Numbered from the stretch's first letter, positions 1 to 9,703 are shown. The stretch is DNA of 64,000 nt from Longimicrobiales bacterium (GCA_958296005.1 CATQHQ010000002.1:1813412-1877411); one strand, 5' to 3'. Program-made: numbers and translations. The notes: a model not told the origin generated them from the sequence alone.

Positions 1-467
1 CCCTCCGCGGTCAACCGCTTGCGGAGGCGCTCGAAAGCGAGCTTCCACATCCCGCCTTCGCTCTCCGTCTCGACCTTTGCGACGACGAACTGGTAGACGC
101 CTCGAGTCTCGTAGAGGGTCAGGTGTCCGAAGACGCGAACGGTCATCCCGTCGCGGGGGAGCATCGGCAGTCGGACCGCGTTTCGCCGGAAGAGCACGCT
201 ACGGATCTGCGCCGCGTCGTCCTTCAGGGTGAAGTAGCAGTGGCCGGACCGGTGGCGGCTGAAGTTGGCCACCTCTCCCGACACCCACATGCGCGGCAGC
301 GACTGCTCCAGCAGAAGGCACGCCGCCCGGTTCACCTCGCCGACGGTCCAGACTCGCGGGCCGGGGAGCACGGCCGCCGCACGCGCCTTGGGCACTGGCT
401 CGGGCACCGGAGGCGGCGGCTCGACCGCCGCGGCGCTGGAGAACAGGTCCAGCTCCCGCGGCTTCAC
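1..467 (-). CDS. xseA: Exodeoxyribonuclease VII large subunit, N-terminal part (cut by window edge)
   Basis: The minus-strand frame opens with GTG at 467 and runs off the window. After a proline-rich leader of about 25 residues comes the OB-fold single-strand DNA binding domain: VWTVGEVNRAACLLLEQSLP, then WVSGEVANFSRHRSGHCYFT and the LKDD turn, which is the standard XseA N-terminus. Exo VII degrades single-stranded DNA to short oligonucleotides together with the small subunit XseB, which would lie beyond the edge. GAGGA sits 10 bases upstream of the GTG. The start lies 13 bases after the folD stop, so the two are probably co-transcribed. The ATG overlapping the folD stop at 484 gives only a seven-codon frame and is not the start. 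The catalytic domain is outside the window. Confidence 0.9.
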   Translation of the reverse strand, partial: MKPRELDLFSSAAAVEPPPPVPEPVPKARAAAVLPGPRVWTVGEVNRAACLLLEQSLPRMWVSGEVANFSRHRSGHCYFTLKDDAAQIRSVLFRRNAVRLPMLPRDGMTVRVFGHLTLYETRGVYQFVVAKVETESEGGMWKLAFERLRKRLTAE

Positions 468-480
468 GCGCTGCCGGTCC

Positions 481-1380
481 TCATGCGTCGGCGTCCTTTG
501 CCCGCTGCCGGACCGCGGCCTCCACGGTGTTGGCCAGGAGCATGGCGATCGTCATGGGACCGACGCCCCCCGGCACCGGCGTGATCGCGGACGCGACTTC
601 CTTCGCCGAGTCGAACTCCACGTCGCCCACGACCTTGTAGCCCCGCTCCCGGGTCGGGTCGTCCACCCGGTTGGTGCCCACGTCGATCACCACCGCGCCG
701 GGCTTGATCATCTCTCCGGTGACGAGTCCGGCCCACCCCACGGCGACCACGAGGATGTCGGCGAGCCGCGTCGTCGCCCCCAGGTCGGCGGTGCGGCTGT
801 GGGCCACAGTGACCGTGGCGTTGCCCCCCGGCGCCCGGCGCAGCAGGAGGAACGCCATCGGCTTGCCGACGATGTTGGACCGGCCGACCACGACCACATG
901 CTTCCCCGACGGATCCGCGCCGCTGCGCAGCAGCATCTCGATCACGCCCCGGGGCGTGCAGGGCGCCAGCACGTCCGGGTCCCCGGTCGCAAGTCGTCCC
1001 ACGTTGATCGGATGGAAGCCGTCCACGTCCTTCTCCGGGTCGATCGCCAGCAGGACCTTCGCCTCGTCGATCCCCTTCGGCAGGGGAAGCTGCACCAGGA
1101 TGCCGTGGATCTGCGGGTCGGCGTTGAGCTCGTCCACCAGAGCCAGCAGCTCGGCCTCGCTCGTGGAGTCCAGAAGCGTGATTTGGCGCGAGTGGATGCC
1201 GGCCTCGGCCGCAGCCTTGTTCTTCATTCCGACGTAGAGGCGGCTGGCCGGGTCTTCGCCGACCAGGACCGTGGCCAACCCGGGCACCAGCCCTTCCTTG
1301 GCCAGGCCGGCCACTTGTTCGTTGAGTTCGTCCCGGATTGCGCGGGCGATCTCCTTCCCGGAGATGATCTTGGCGGACAT
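481..1380 (-). CDS. folD: Bifunctional methylenetetrahydrofolate dehydrogenase / cyclohydrolase
   Basis: FolD interconverts 5,10-methylene-, methenyl- and 10-formyl-tetrahydrofolate in the cytosol, supplying one-carbon units for purines and formyl-Met. The 299-residue product has the normal family length. It shows the N-terminal catalytic domain with [13 protein letters not shown] (Tyr and Lys of the active site), the [12 protein letters not shown] signature, and the Rossmann NADP domain with [18 protein letters not shown], ending in [16 protein letters not shown]. The start is the ATG at 1380 ([13 protein letters not shown]), which matches family N-termini; the same frame is open upstream but not conserved-looking. 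It lies between rny and xseA in one direction. Confidence 0.97.
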   Translation of the reverse strand: MSAKIISGKEIARAIRDELNEQVAGLAKEGLVPGLATVLVGEDPASRLYVGMKNKAAAEAGIHSRQITLLDSTSEAELLALVDELNADPQIHGILVQLPLPKGIDEAKVLLAIDPEKDVDGFHPINVGRLATGDPDVLAPCTPRGVIEMLLRSGADPSGKHVVVVGRSNIVGKPMAFLLLRRAPGGNATVTVAHSRTADLGATTRLADILVVAVGWAGLVTGEMIKPGAVVIDVGTNRVDDPTRERGYKVVGDVEFDSAKEVASAITPVPGGVGPMTIAMLLANTVEAAVRQRAKDADA

Positions 1381-1454
1381 GCGGGTTTCGTGGTTGCGGT
1401 GAACGGGTTGCGGGGCCGTCGCGCAGGACGGCCACGACGGGGTCTCGACCGAGG

Positions 1455-3023
1455 CTACCGGGCGAAGTCCACGGCGCGGGTCTCGCGGATCACGACGACC
1501 TTGATCTGGCCCGGGTACTGGACCTCGCTCTCGATCTTGCGGGCCACCGACTCGGAGATGCGAGCCATCTCCTCGTCCGACACCCGCTCCGGGCGGACCA
1601 TGACGCGAAGTTCCCGGCCGGCCTGGATGGCGAAGCAGTGGTCCACGCCGGGCTCGCCGACGGCGATCTCCTCCAGCCTTTCGAGACGCTTGACGTAGCC
1701 TTCGAACATCTCCCGTCGGGCGCCGGGTCGGGAGCCGCTGATGGCGTCGGCCGCCGTGACCAGCCACGCCTCGGCGTACTCGTGGGGCGCGTCGTCGTGG
1801 TGGGCTTGGATGGCGTTGAGCACGACGTCGGGCTCGCCGTGGCGCTTGCAGAGCCGATAGCCCAGCTCGACATGGGTGCCCTCCAAGTCGTGGGACATTC
1901 CCTTGCCGATGTCGTGGAGTATCCCCGCCCGCCGGGTCATCTTCGCGTCGAGTCCCATCTCTTCTGCCATGCTGCCCGCCAAGATAGCCACCTCCCGGGA
2001 GTGGGCAAGCTGGTTCTGGCCGAACGAGGTCCGGTACTTCAGCCGTCCCAGCACCTTGACGACCTCGGCGTGGACGCCGTGAACCCCCAGCCCGTAGAGC
2101 GCCTCTTCGGCGGCGACGCGCATCTCGGCTTCGACTTCCTTCCGGCTGCCGGCGACTGCTTCCTCGATGCGCGCCGGGTGGATCCGGCCGTCCTCCACCA
2201 AGCTGGCCAGGGCGACCCGAGCGATCTCCCGGCGAACCGGATCGTACCCCGACAGCACCACGGCCTCGGGCGTGTCGTCGATGACCACGTCGATGCCCGT
2301 GGCCTGCTCGAAGGCCCGGATGTTGCGCCCCTCGCGACCGATGATCCGCCCCTTCATCTCGTCGGACGGCAGCTGCACCACCGACACGGTGAGCTGGGCG
2401 GTCTCGTCGGCGGCGATGCGCTGAACCGCCATGGCGACCAAGCGCTTCGCCTCCCGGTCGGCTGTGCGCTGGGCCTCTTCCTTGATCGCCCGGATGCTGC
2501 TGGCCACTTCGGCCCGGGCCTCGTCCAAGAGGCCGTCCATCAGTTCGGCCTTGGCGTCGCCTGCGGACAGTCCCGCGATCACCTCCAGGCGCGAACGCAT
2601 CTCGGCGAGCGCGCGGTCTGCTTCGGCGCGGCGCTGGGCGACCTCGGCCTCCCGGCTCTCCAACTTCTGCGCCCTGTCGTCGAGCCGCCCTTCCCTGCGC
2701 TCCAACTGGTCCGACTTGCGGTCTGAGGCGTCGGTACGCGTGCGGAGGCGTCGCTCGCCTTGCTCCACTTCCTCGCGACGACGGCTTTCCTCCGCCTCCC
2801 AGACCTCCCGCTGGCGGAGCGTTTCTTCTCTGGCCTCCAGTTCGGCCGCCCGGCGGATGCTCCCTGCTTCTTCCTCCGCCTGACTGCGGATCAGCGACGC
2901 TTGGTCCTTCGCCGCCGCCACTTCCTTGCGACGGCGTGCGCGCTCTCGGCCCTTTCCCAGAAGGTAGGCCACGACGACGGCAACAGCCGCCCCGACCGCC
3001 AGGGCCAAACCCAGCGGGTCCAT
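1455..3023 (-). CDS. rny: Ribonuclease Y
   Basis: Membrane-anchored endoribonuclease that starts mRNA turnover. The sequence shows one N-terminal membrane helix ([20 protein letters not shown]), a long charged coiled coil to about residue 200, a KH RNA-binding domain with the [15 protein letters not shown] loop near residue 225, and an HD phosphohydrolase domain with [10 protein letters not shown] and GILHDIGKG carrying the metal-binding His-Asp pair. About 522 residues is the usual length. The start chosen is the ATG at 3023 ([10 protein letters not shown]); an ATG five codons upstream at 3038 is possible. A 74-base spacer separates it from folD downstream. Confidence 0.96.
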   Translation of the reverse strand: MDPLGLALAVGAAVAVVVAYLLGKGRERARRRKEVAAAKDQASLIRSQAEEEAGSIRRAAELEAREETLRQREVWEAEESRRREEVEQGERRLRTRTDASDRKSDQLERREGRLDDRAQKLESREAEVAQRRAEADRALAEMRSRLEVIAGLSAGDAKAELMDGLLDEARAEVASSIRAIKEEAQRTADREAKRLVAMAVQRIAADETAQLTVSVVQLPSDEMKGRIIGREGRNIRAFEQATGIDVVIDDTPEAVVLSGYDPVRREIARVALASLVEDGRIHPARIEEAVAGSRKEVEAEMRVAAEEALYGLGVHGVHAEVVKVLGRLKYRTSFGQNQLAHSREVAILAGSMAEEMGLDAKMTRRAGILHDIGKGMSHDLEGTHVELGYRLCKRHGEPDVVLNAIQAHHDDAPHEYAEAWLVTAADAISGSRPGARREMFEGYVKRLERLEEIAVGEPGVDHCFAIQAGRELRVMVRPERVSDEEMARISESVARKIESEVQYPGQIKVVVIRETRAVDFAR

Positions 3024-3178
3024 TGTATTTCTCTCCAAGCCGGACTATCGCCCGACCCCAGGAATCGACGACGGAGAGCCCTGCCCGACCAGCGGCCGAC
3101 GACGGCTCCCCCAGATGGCTACACCATACGGCGGGGGCCGAAGGGGGCGCAAGCGACGAGGGGCGGGTGCGACGAGAG

Positions 3179-3757
3179 CTAGCGCACCTCCGGGCCGCCC
3201 CGCCGGTCGTCGGGGACGAAGCGGTCGCGGGCGGGCATCTCGACTGCCGCCAGGGAGGCCGAATCGATCACGGCATCGGCGGGCAGCAGGCCGTTCAGGT
3301 GCAGGACGTAGGCTGACACGGCGTAGACTTCGTCGTCGGAGAGGGAGCCCGGCGTGGCCTGGGGCATCGCCCGGCGCACGTAGTCGAAGAGGGTGGTGGC
3401 GTAGGGCCAGTAGCCGCCGACCGTCCGCCCGCTCGGCCACTGCTCCCAGTTGGCGGCGGGCACTAGGCGGTCGTTGGGACCTTCGGTTCCCGTCGCACCG
3501 TGGCACGCCACGCACTGCACTTCGTAGAGACGGCGGCCGTCCTCCACCGAACCGCTTCCGGGAGGCAGTCCCTCGCCGTCGGGCTTCACGTCGATGTTCC
3601 AGAGGGCGATCCGGTCCTCGGAGGCCGGAGACCCGAAGCCGAAGAGGCGACTCGACGACGCGTCGGCACCAGCGGCGTCATCCCGGGCGGGAGGAGCGTC
3701 GGGCGCGCAGGCGGCTGCCACGGCGACGGCCGCGACGCCCAGAGCCAGCCGCCTCAC
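3179..3757 (-). CDS. Lipoprotein c-type cytochrome, likely partner of the SoxC-like dehydrogenase
   Basis: A 192-residue exported monoheme cytochrome. It begins at GTG 3757, overlapping the upstream soxC stop as GTGA, so translation is probably coupled. The N-terminus is a short hydrophobic signal ending in AVAAAC with Cys17 as predicted lipidation site. One heme-binding motif, CVACH, lies at residues 82-86, and a distal Met is probably supplied by [10 protein letters not shown]. Sulfite or sulfane dehydrogenases of the SoxCD and SorAB types pair a molybdenum subunit with such a cytochrome as electron acceptor, which is the inferred role here. Whether it is closer to SoxD or SorB cannot be decided by eye. 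Confidence 0.82.
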   Translation of the reverse strand: MRRLALGVAAVAVAAACAPDAPPARDDAAGADASSSRLFGFGSPASEDRIALWNIDVKPDGEGLPPGSGSVEDGRRLYEVQCVACHGATGTEGPNDRLVPAANWEQWPSGRTVGGYWPYATTLFDYVRRAMPQATPGSLSDDEVYAVSAYVLHLNGLLPADAVIDSASLAAVEMPARDRFVPDDRRGGPEVR

Positions 3758-5067
3758 ACCAGCTCTCCCAGCCCGAAGGTGACGGTTCCGTCGGCGGCGA
3801 TCTTCCACGCGCGCTGGTGGTTCTGGTGGTAGGACGTCCGTTCCCCACGGGCCTCCCACAGCTGCTGAACGGTGGGCTGCACGTAGCCGGTCTCGTCGGT
3901 GGCGCGGCTGAGGATCAGGGTCTCGCGACCGTCCCAGCGCCAGAGGTGGCGGAAGCGCACCGTGGACTTGGACAGCACCGGCCCCTCGATCTGCGCCGGG
4001 GTCCACGAGCGACCGCCGTCCGTGCTCACCTCGACTCGCGTTACGCGCCCCCGCCCCGTCCACGCCAGCCCCGAGATCTCCCACCAGCCGCGCTCGGGCA
4101 GGACGTAGGGGTACGACGGGAAGGTGATCACCGACTTGGCGTCCATCACGAAGCTGAACTGGCGCGCGGTGCCGTCGATCAGGGGATCGGTGTAGCGGGA
4201 GGTCTCGTCGCGGGTCATCGTCGGCCGGTCCGTGACCTCGATCCGCCGCAGCCACTTCACCTGGGCGTTGCCCTCCCAGCCGGGGAGCAGCAGCCGGACC
4301 GGGTAGCCCTGCTCGGGACGGATCGCCTCGCCGTTCTGGCCGTACGCGAGCATGGCGTCGTCGGTCGCCTTCTCCAGCGGGACGCTCCGAGCCATTACCG
4401 CGGCGTCGCCGCCCTCGGCCAGCAACCAGCTCGCCCCCGGACGGACGCCGACCTCGCGCAGGATCGTGGAGAGCATGACGCCCGTCCATTCGCTGGTGCT
4501 GATCAGCCCGTCCAGCTGCTGGGCGGTGATCTCGGTGGGCATCCGGTTCCGGCTGTACGCCCCACCGCCGTTGCCGGAGCACTCGAGGAAGCAGATGCGC
4601 GACGCCTGGGGGTAGCGCTTCAGGTCGGCCATGCGGAAGACCATGGGACGCTCGACCATCCCGTGGACCAGCAGCTCGTGGTCCTCGGCCGCGATCTCGG
4701 GGACGCCGGCGTGGTGGCGCTCGAAGTGCAGGTCCGCCGGGGTGATCGTGCCCTGCAGCTCGTGGATCGGCGTGCGTGAGGAGCTGGACAGCGCCAGCGA
4801 CCGGACCAGGCGGCGAGGCTCCTCCCCAGGCGCCCGGCTGCCAACCTCGGAGACGAAGCGGCCGGGGACCTTGGTGGGGTCCGGCGGTCCGGGTCCGGCG
4901 GCAGCGGCCGCCGCGGGAGAAGCTTCCTGCGCTTGGTTCCACAGCGCGTCCGATCGGGTCATCGCCAAGCCGGCGACGGCCGCCCCGGGCGCGGTTGCGA
5001 GCCATCCCCTGCGGGTGAAGCGCGCCCGCTCCCCGCCGCCGTTCGCCTTGGTGTCGCGGTTTGCCAT
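3754..5067 (-). CDS. soxC: SoxC/SorA-like sulfite or sulfane dehydrogenase, molybdopterin subunit
   Basis: A 437-residue oxidoreductase of the sulfite oxidase family. A twin-arginine leader (FTRRGWLATAPGAAVAGLA) implies folding with cofactor in the cytosol and Tat export. The molybdopterin domain holds HHAGVPEI and HELLVHGMV, then RICFLECSGNG, in which Cys163 is the expected molybdenum ligand, and SEWTGVMLSTIL, typical of SoxC. A C-terminal Mo-co dimerisation domain follows (VEVSTDGGRSWTPA). It lies three bases downstream of zapA and overlaps the cytochrome gene by four bases, so the pair forms a redox unit. No other sox genes are in the window, so stand-alone sulfite oxidation is more likely than a full Sox pathway; this is inference. 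Confidence 0.87.
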   Translation of the reverse strand: MANRDTKANGGGERARFTRRGWLATAPGAAVAGLAMTRSDALWNQAQEASPAAAAAAGPGPPDPTKVPGRFVSEVGSRAPGEEPRRLVRSLALSSSSRTPIHELQGTITPADLHFERHHAGVPEIAAEDHELLVHGMVERPMVFRMADLKRYPQASRICFLECSGNGGGAYSRNRMPTEITAQQLDGLISTSEWTGVMLSTILREVGVRPGASWLLAEGGDAAVMARSVPLEKATDDAMLAYGQNGEAIRPEQGYPVRLLLPGWEGNAQVKWLRRIEVTDRPTMTRDETSRYTDPLIDGTARQFSFVMDAKSVITFPSYPYVLPERGWWEISGLAWTGRGRVTRVEVSTDGGRSWTPAQIEGPVLSKSTVRFRHLWRWDGRETLILSRATDETGYVQPTVQQLWEARGERTSYHQNHQRAWKIAADGTVTFGLGELV

Positions 5068-5070
5068 CGT

Positions 5071-5352
5071 TCAGTCCTCCAGAGCTTCCTCCAGGCGCTT
5101 GGCCTGGGCGCGAGCCTGTTCCTCTACCCGGGCTTGGTGCTGCAAGAGGTCGCTGGCGATCGAGAGCGCGGTCAATATGGCGATCCGCTTCTGGGCGCCC
5201 GCAGCCGGGTCGCCGTCGAACCTCCGCATCCGCTCGTCCACCAGCGCCGCGCAACGACGGGTGTACGCCTCGTCGGCGTCGCTGCGGATCGTGTACTCGT
5301 CCCCGGCGATCGTCACTCGCACCGCCGTCCTGCCGTCTTCGCCGCTGCTCAT
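5071..5352 (-). CDS. zapA: Cell division protein ZapA
   Basis: A 93-residue ZapA-family protein that bundles FtsZ filaments at the division ring. The N-terminal beta hairpin VRVTIAGDEYTIRSDADEAY and the following helix RRCAALVDERMRRF are the family pattern. It continues with IAILTALSIASDLLQHQ and a C-terminal coiled coil ending in KRLEEALED. The ATG at 5352 overlaps the stop of the upstream coiled-coil gene as ATGA. Placement between pheT and rny is common for zapA in several phyla, but here a sulfite dehydrogenase pair intervenes. Confidence 0.92.
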   Translation of the reverse strand: MSSGEDGRTAVRVTIAGDEYTIRSDADEAYTRRCAALVDERMRRFDGDPAAGAQKRIAILTALSIASDLLQHQARVEEQARAQAKRLEEALED

Positions 5353-5675
5353 CGCCGGTCCTCGAGAAAGCGGATCCTGGCCACGATCTGGTCGATTCCT
5401 TCCCGGCCCCGGCGGATCCTGGCCCGGAGCGCTTCGTTCTCGCTCTCCAGCTCCGTCACCCTTCGAGCGAGGGCGGCCGGGTCCTGCGTGCCGTCGGCGA
5501 ACTCGCGCAGAAGCTCGTCGATCCGCTCCGCCCGCTCTTCGGCTTCCCTGGCCCGCCGGCGCAGGGCGCGCACTTCGGCAACGGCCCGAGCGACGGCCAT
5601 GTCCAGCGCTCCAAGCTCCGGCACGTGGACGGCCGATTCGTCAGACGCTTGGCTCGACGACCCTTGGCTCGACAC
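5349..5675 (-). CDS. Small coiled-coil protein, ZapB-like
   Basis: A 108-residue soluble protein made almost entirely of charged heptads (AEVRALRRRAREAEERAERI, then ARRVTELESENEALRARIRR). It has no signal peptide or membrane segment. It overlaps the pheT end by 35 bases and the zapA start by 4 bases. A coiled coil encoded directly before zapA suggests a division-ring partner in the manner of ZapB, but coiled coils are too generic to prove family membership. The exact start is uncertain; the ATG at 5675 is the first one available. Confidence 0.7.
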   Translation of the reverse strand: MSSQGSSSQASDESAVHVPELGALDMAVARAVAEVRALRRRAREAEERAERIDELLREFADGTQDPAALARRVTELESENEALRARIRRGREGIDQIVARIRFLEDRR

Positions 5676-8064
5676 CCGTTTCCTCCTTCACCTTGCAAAG
5701 CACTCGGCGCAGCGCCCGGTCGACCTGCGCGTCAGTCAGGGTTCGGTCCGGCGCCCGGAAGCGCAAGCGGAACGCCACCGAGCGGGTCCCCGCCGGCAGG
5801 TCGCCGCCGTCGTAGACGTCGAAGATCTCGGCGTCCTCCAGCACCGCTACCTTTGCGCCTCGGACCGCCTCCAGCACGACGCCCGCCGGCGTGCCGTGCG
5901 GTACGAGCATGGCCACGTCGCGGGTCGAGGAAGGCTGGTCGGGCAGTTGGCGGGCGACCACGTCGGCGCGGGGCTCGGGCGTTGCCGGAAGGACCACCTC
6001 GGCACCCACCACCGCGCCCGCCCAAGGGGGCAGGTCGATCTTGGCAGGGCGGACCTGCCCGGCGGCGCCCACCACTTGGCCGCCCTTCTCCACCAGCCGG
6101 TACCAGCGGCCCGGCAGGAAGCGCGGATCCTCGCCGTCGGCGGGCACGACCCGCGCGGCGGGGTACGCCTCCCTGGCGATCGTCCCCAGCGCCCGCGCCG
6201 CGTCGTGCACCTCGAAGCGCTCGCCGGCGCCCGACCAGTGGATCGGCGCTCGTCGGCCCGTGAGCACGACGGCGGCCCGGGGCGTCTCGGCGGGCGCGGC
6301 GCTCCCGGAAGCAGGAGCGAACGCCGTCCCCAGCTCGAAGAGGCGCACGTCTCCGGTCCCGCGAGCCATGTTCCGCTCCACATGGGTCAGCAACCCGAAG
6401 AGCAGGTCCCGCCGCAGATGGCTCTCCTGGGCGGACATGGGGTTGAGCACGGCCACGTCGCCGCCGGCTTCTGGACAGAGGGCCGGGGTCTGGGCCTCGC
6501 TGATCCCGTCGGCTGCGAGTCCCGCCCGCAGTGCGTCCTCCAGGCGGAAGAGGGGGTGGTCGGGAACCGTGCCCGGCCGGTAGGAGCCCAGCGTCTCGGG
6601 GAAGGCGCCGTAGCCGTGGGTCCGCGCGACCTCCTCGATCAGGTCGACCTCCCGCAGCGTGTCCCAGCTCCGGTGGCCCGGGACCCGGAACCGGAGCGCG
6701 TCCTCGTCCCCTTCCGCCATTGCGTAGCCCAGCGGCGCCAGCAGTCCGACGATCTCGTCCGGCTCGAATCCCACTCCCAGAACTCGCTGGACGCGAGAGG
6801 GCCGCAGGCTCACCAGGGGCGGCGTCCACGGGGCCGGACAGGCGTCGATCACTTCGCCGTCCAAGGCGCCGCCGGCAACCGTCAGGATCAGAGACGCGGC
6901 CCGCAGCACTGCGGTCTCCATCGCCTCCGGATCGATCCCCCGCTCGAACCGGTAGCTGGCGTCGGTGGAGAGTCCCAGCGCGCGCCGGGCGGCCCGCACC
7001 TGCCGGGGCTCGAAGAGGGCGCACTCCAGCAGCACGTCCCGGGTGTCGGCGGAGACCTCCGAGTTGGCGCCGCCCATCACCCCCGCAACCGCCACCGGCC
7101 GCTCGGCGTCGCGGATCGTGAGCATGTCCGGCGACAAGGCGCGGCGCTCGCCGTCCAGGGTGACCAGCGACTCGCCCGGTCGGGCCCTCCCCACCACCAC
7201 CGCGGCGCCGCCCAGCTCGGCCAGGTCGAAGGCGTGAAGGGGCTGGCCCAGCTCCAGCATCACGTAGTTGGTGGCGTCCACGACGTTGTTCACGGGTCGA
7301 GCGCCCACAGCCCGGAGCCGGTTGGCCAGCCACCGCGGCGACGGCCCGACCGAGACTCCGCGAACTACCGCCGCCAGATAGCGGGGACAGAGCTTCGCGT
7401 CCTTGATCTGGACGCGGACGCCGGCGGACGCGGCTTCGGCGGCGCCTCGGGCGAACGCCGCCGCGCCAGCACCCGGGCCAGAGCCGGAGAACGGCCGCAA
7501 CGAGATCGCGGCATGGCCACGGGGGTGAAGCTCGCGGGCGATGCCGACGTGGGAGAGGAGGTCGCCCCGGTTGGGTGTGACCTCCACATCGAAGCGGAGG
7601 TCGTCCAACCCCATCGCTTCGGCAAAGGGGACGCCCGCGTCGAAGTCGCCGTCCAGCAGCATGATCCCGGCGTGGTCGGCGCCCAATCCCAGCTCCTTCT
7701 CGGAGCACAGCATCCCTTCGCTCCGCTCCCCGCGGATCTTCCGTCGGCCGATCTTGAAGCCACCGGGCAGCACCGACCCCACGGGCGCAAAGGGGTAGCA
7801 CGCCCCCGCCCGCACGTCCGGCGCTCCGCACACCACCGACACCTCGCCGCTAGGTCCGGCAACCCGGCAAAGGGTGAGACGGTCCGCTCGCGGATGGGGG
7901 ACCACCTCCAGCACCCGGCCGATCACTACGTCGCGAAGCCCCTCCGAGAGGTCCGCGACCTCCTCCACCGGCGCGCCCCGAAGCGCCAGGCGTTCGATCG
8001 CATCCTCCGGCGAGAGGCCGATCCCCGGCGCCAGCTCCCGCAACCAGCGGTAGGAGACCTTCAC
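5641..8064 (-). CDS. pheT: Phenylalanine-tRNA ligase beta subunit
   Basis: An 807-residue subunit of the alpha2-beta2 synthetase that charges tRNA-Phe. Domains in order: an EMAP-like tRNA-binding fold near residues 40-150 (VVIGRVLEVVPHPRADRLTL), the B3/B4 editing domain (YLAAVVRGVSVGPSPRWLAN, then NNVVDATNYVMLELGQPLHA), the B5 domain (LLECALFEPRQVRAARRALG, then DASYRFERGIDPE), the catalytic-like core, and a C-terminal ferredoxin-fold anticodon-binding domain (PSSTRDVAMLVPHGTPAGVV). Length is normal. It lies 34 bases downstream of pheS. The end runs 35 bases into the coiled-coil gene. Confidence 0.97.
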   Translation of the reverse strand: MKVSYRWLRELAPGIGLSPEDAIERLALRGAPVEEVADLSEGLRDVVIGRVLEVVPHPRADRLTLCRVAGPSGEVSVVCGAPDVRAGACYPFAPVGSVLPGGFKIGRRKIRGERSEGMLCSEKELGLGADHAGIMLLDGDFDAGVPFAEAMGLDDLRFDVEVTPNRGDLLSHVGIARELHPRGHAAISLRPFSGSGPGAGAAAFARGAAEAASAGVRVQIKDAKLCPRYLAAVVRGVSVGPSPRWLANRLRAVGARPVNNVVDATNYVMLELGQPLHAFDLAELGGAAVVVGRARPGESLVTLDGERRALSPDMLTIRDAERPVAVAGVMGGANSEVSADTRDVLLECALFEPRQVRAARRALGLSTDASYRFERGIDPEAMETAVLRAASLILTVAGGALDGEVIDACPAPWTPPLVSLRPSRVQRVLGVGFEPDEIVGLLAPLGYAMAEGDEDALRFRVPGHRSWDTLREVDLIEEVARTHGYGAFPETLGSYRPGTVPDHPLFRLEDALRAGLAADGISEAQTPALCPEAGGDVAVLNPMSAQESHLRRDLLFGLLTHVERNMARGTGDVRLFELGTAFAPASGSAAPAETPRAAVVLTGRRAPIHWSGAGERFEVHDAARALGTIAREAYPAARVVPADGEDPRFLPGRWYRLVEKGGQVVGAAGQVRPAKIDLPPWAGAVVGAEVVLPATPEPRADVVARQLPDQPSSTRDVAMLVPHGTPAGVVLEAVRGAKVAVLEDAEIFDVYDGGDLPAGTRSVAFRLRFRAPDRTLTDAQVDRALRRVLCKVKEETGVEPRVVEPSV

Positions 8065-8098
8065 GGGGCCGGCGCCCCCCCGCAGACGGCCGGTCCGT

Positions 8099-9097
8099 TC
8101 ATGCGAACTGCCCCAGAAAGCGCATGTCGTTCTCGTAGAAGAGCCGCAGGTCGCGCACGCCGTGTCGCAGCATCGCCACCCGGCCGGGTCCCATGCCGAA
8201 CGCCCATCCCGTGTAGCGCTCCGGGTCGTAGCCGACGTTCTCCAGCACGGCCGGATCGACCATTCCCGCGCCCATGATCTCCAGCCAGTCGGAGCCTTGC
8301 CGCTTGACGTCCACCTCCGCCGACGGCTCCGTGAACGGGAAGAACGACGGGCGGAAGCGCACCTGGGTGCCAGGCCCCCAGAACCGGCGGGCGAACTCGG
8401 CCAACGTCGCCTTGAAGTCCACGAAGGTGACGCCCTCGTCCACCACCAGGCCTTCGATCTGGGCGAACGCCGGCGTGTGCGTGGCGTCGTACGTGTCTCG
8501 GCGGTAGACCATCCCCGGCGCGACGATCCGGAGCGGCGGCTCGTGCTTCTGCATCGTGCGGACCTGCACGGGCGACGTGTGGCTGCGAAGGAGGAGCCCC
8601 GGCGCTAGGTAGAGGGTGTCCTGCTCGTCGGCGGCCGGGTGGTCCAAGGGCGTGTTGAGGGCGACGAAGTTGTACCACTCGTCGTCGACTTCCGGGCCCC
8701 TCGTCCGGGTGAAGCCCATGCTGCGGAAGATCGCCCAGATGTCGTCGATCGCTCGGCTCACCGGGTGGATCGTTCCCCGCCACTTCCCTCTGGGCGGAAG
8801 GGTCAGGTCGACGGGATCGCGGGCCTGCAGCGCATCGGTCGCCAGCGTCTCCGCCCGCGCGTCGAGGGCCGCCGCGACCGATCCCTTGACCCGGTTGGCT
8901 TCGGCGCCGACGGCCGGCCGGTCCTCGGGCGGCAACTTGCCCAGGCCCCGGAGGAGGCCGGAGATCCGGCCCTCCTTGCGCCCCAGGTACGCCACCCGCA
9001 CCCGCTCCAAGTCCCCGGCGTCGCCGGCCTCCTCGACCGCCGCCCGGGCCTTCTGCTCAAGGGCGCGAAGGGCTTCTACCAGAGGGACGCTCGCCAC
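8099..9097 (-). CDS. pheS: Phenylalanine-tRNA ligase alpha subunit
   Basis: A 332-residue class II aminoacyl-tRNA synthetase subunit holding the active site. The N-terminal coiled coil (LEQKARAAVEEAGDAGDLER, VAYLGRKEGRISGLLRGLGK) binds tRNA. Motif 2 and 3 regions follow: GFTRTRGPEVDDEWYNF, LRSHTSPVQVRTM, FRPSFFPFTEPSAEVDV and MGAGMVDPAVLENVG, ending in the GMGPGRVAMLRHGV motif. The start chosen is the GTG at 9097 (VASVPLVEALRALEQ); the frame is open further upstream but overlaps rplT and does not resemble PheS. It precedes pheT. Confidence 0.96.
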   Translation of the reverse strand: MASVPLVEALRALEQKARAAVEEAGDAGDLERVRVAYLGRKEGRISGLLRGLGKLPPEDRPAVGAEANRVKGSVAAALDARAETLATDALQARDPVDLTLPPRGKWRGTIHPVSRAIDDIWAIFRSMGFTRTRGPEVDDEWYNFVALNTPLDHPAADEQDTLYLAPGLLLRSHTSPVQVRTMQKHEPPLRIVAPGMVYRRDTYDATHTPAFAQIEGLVVDEGVTFVDFKATLAEFARRFWGPGTQVRFRPSFFPFTEPSAEVDVKRQGSDWLEIMGAGMVDPAVLENVGYDPERYTGWAFGMGPGRVAMLRHGVRDLRLFYENDMRFLGQFA

Positions 9098-9120
9098 TGG
9101 TGCAGGGTCGGCGGACCCGA

Positions 9121-9480
9121 CTACGTGCGCAGCGCCGCCTTGGCTCGCTCCGCCAAGGACGCGAAGGCGTCGGGACTTCGCACGGCCAAGTCCGCCAGCG
9201 CCTTTCGGTCCAGCTCGACACCGGCCCGACTCAACCCGTTCATGAAGCGAGAGTAGGAGATCCCGTGCTCTCGGGCGGCGGCGTTGATCCTGGCGATCCA
9301 AAGACGGCGGAAGTTCCCCTTCTTCTTCTTCCTGTCCCGGTAGGCGTGCTCCCAGCCCCTCTCGACGGCGTCCTTGGCCGTCCGGTACAGGTTCTTGCGC
9401 CCGCCGAAGTAGCCCTTGGCGGCGCGGAACACCTTCTTCTTGCGCTTGTTGCGGGCGGCGGCCCGAGTCGAACGCGGCAT
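9121..9480 (-). CDS. rplT: 50S ribosomal protein L20
   Basis: A 119-residue basic protein starting [20 protein letters not shown], with the L20 signature [20 protein letters not shown] and SRFMNGL in the C-terminal half. It binds 23S rRNA early in assembly, and in many bacteria it represses its own operon through the infC-rpmI leader. It follows rpmI by 13 bases in the classic infC-rpmI-rplT order. Confidence 0.98.
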   Translation of the reverse strand: MPRSTRAAARNKRKKKVFRAAKGYFGGRKNLYRTAKDAVERGWEHAYRDRKKKKGNFRRLWIARINAAAREHGISYSRFMNGLSRAGVELDRKALADLAVRSPDAFASLAERAKAALRT

Positions 9481-9493
9481 CGGTCTCTCTCCT

Positions 9494-9691
9494 CTACTTG
9501 CCCGGCAGCATCCGACGCACGCGACGGGCGTCGGCCTTGGAGGCCAGCGTCCCGCTGCGAAGCCGACGCTTCCGCTTCCTGTTCTTCTTGGTGAGGATGT
9601 GGGCGCCGTACGCCCGCCTCCTCGCCAGCTTCCCGGATCCCGTCTTCCGGATGCGCTTCGCGGCGCCCCGGTTCGTCTTCATCTTCGGCAT
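9494..9691 (-). CDS. rpmI: 50S ribosomal protein L35
   Basis: A 65-residue, very basic protein, [20 protein letters not shown], followed by [15 protein letters not shown], which is the L35 pattern at normal length. It sits between infC and rplT with spacers of about 12 bases, so all three should be one transcript. Confidence 0.98.
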   Translation of the reverse strand: MPKMKTNRGAAKRIRKTGSGKLARRRAYGAHILTKKNRKRKRRLRSGTLASKADARRVRRMLPGK

Positions 9692-9703
9692 GGTTCCTCT
9701 TCG

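Noticed and set aside
3024..3178. 6S RNA or another ncRNA in the rny upstream spacer near zapA
   Set aside because: The spacer is 155 bases, lacks an evident long closed hairpin with a central bubble, and is not adjacent to zapA here.
4933..8277. A 1114-codon open frame on the plus strand opposite pheT and neighbours
   Set aside because: It mirrors well-recognised minus-strand genes; its composition is Arg/Pro/Gly rich with no domain, as expected of antisense frames in high-GC DNA.
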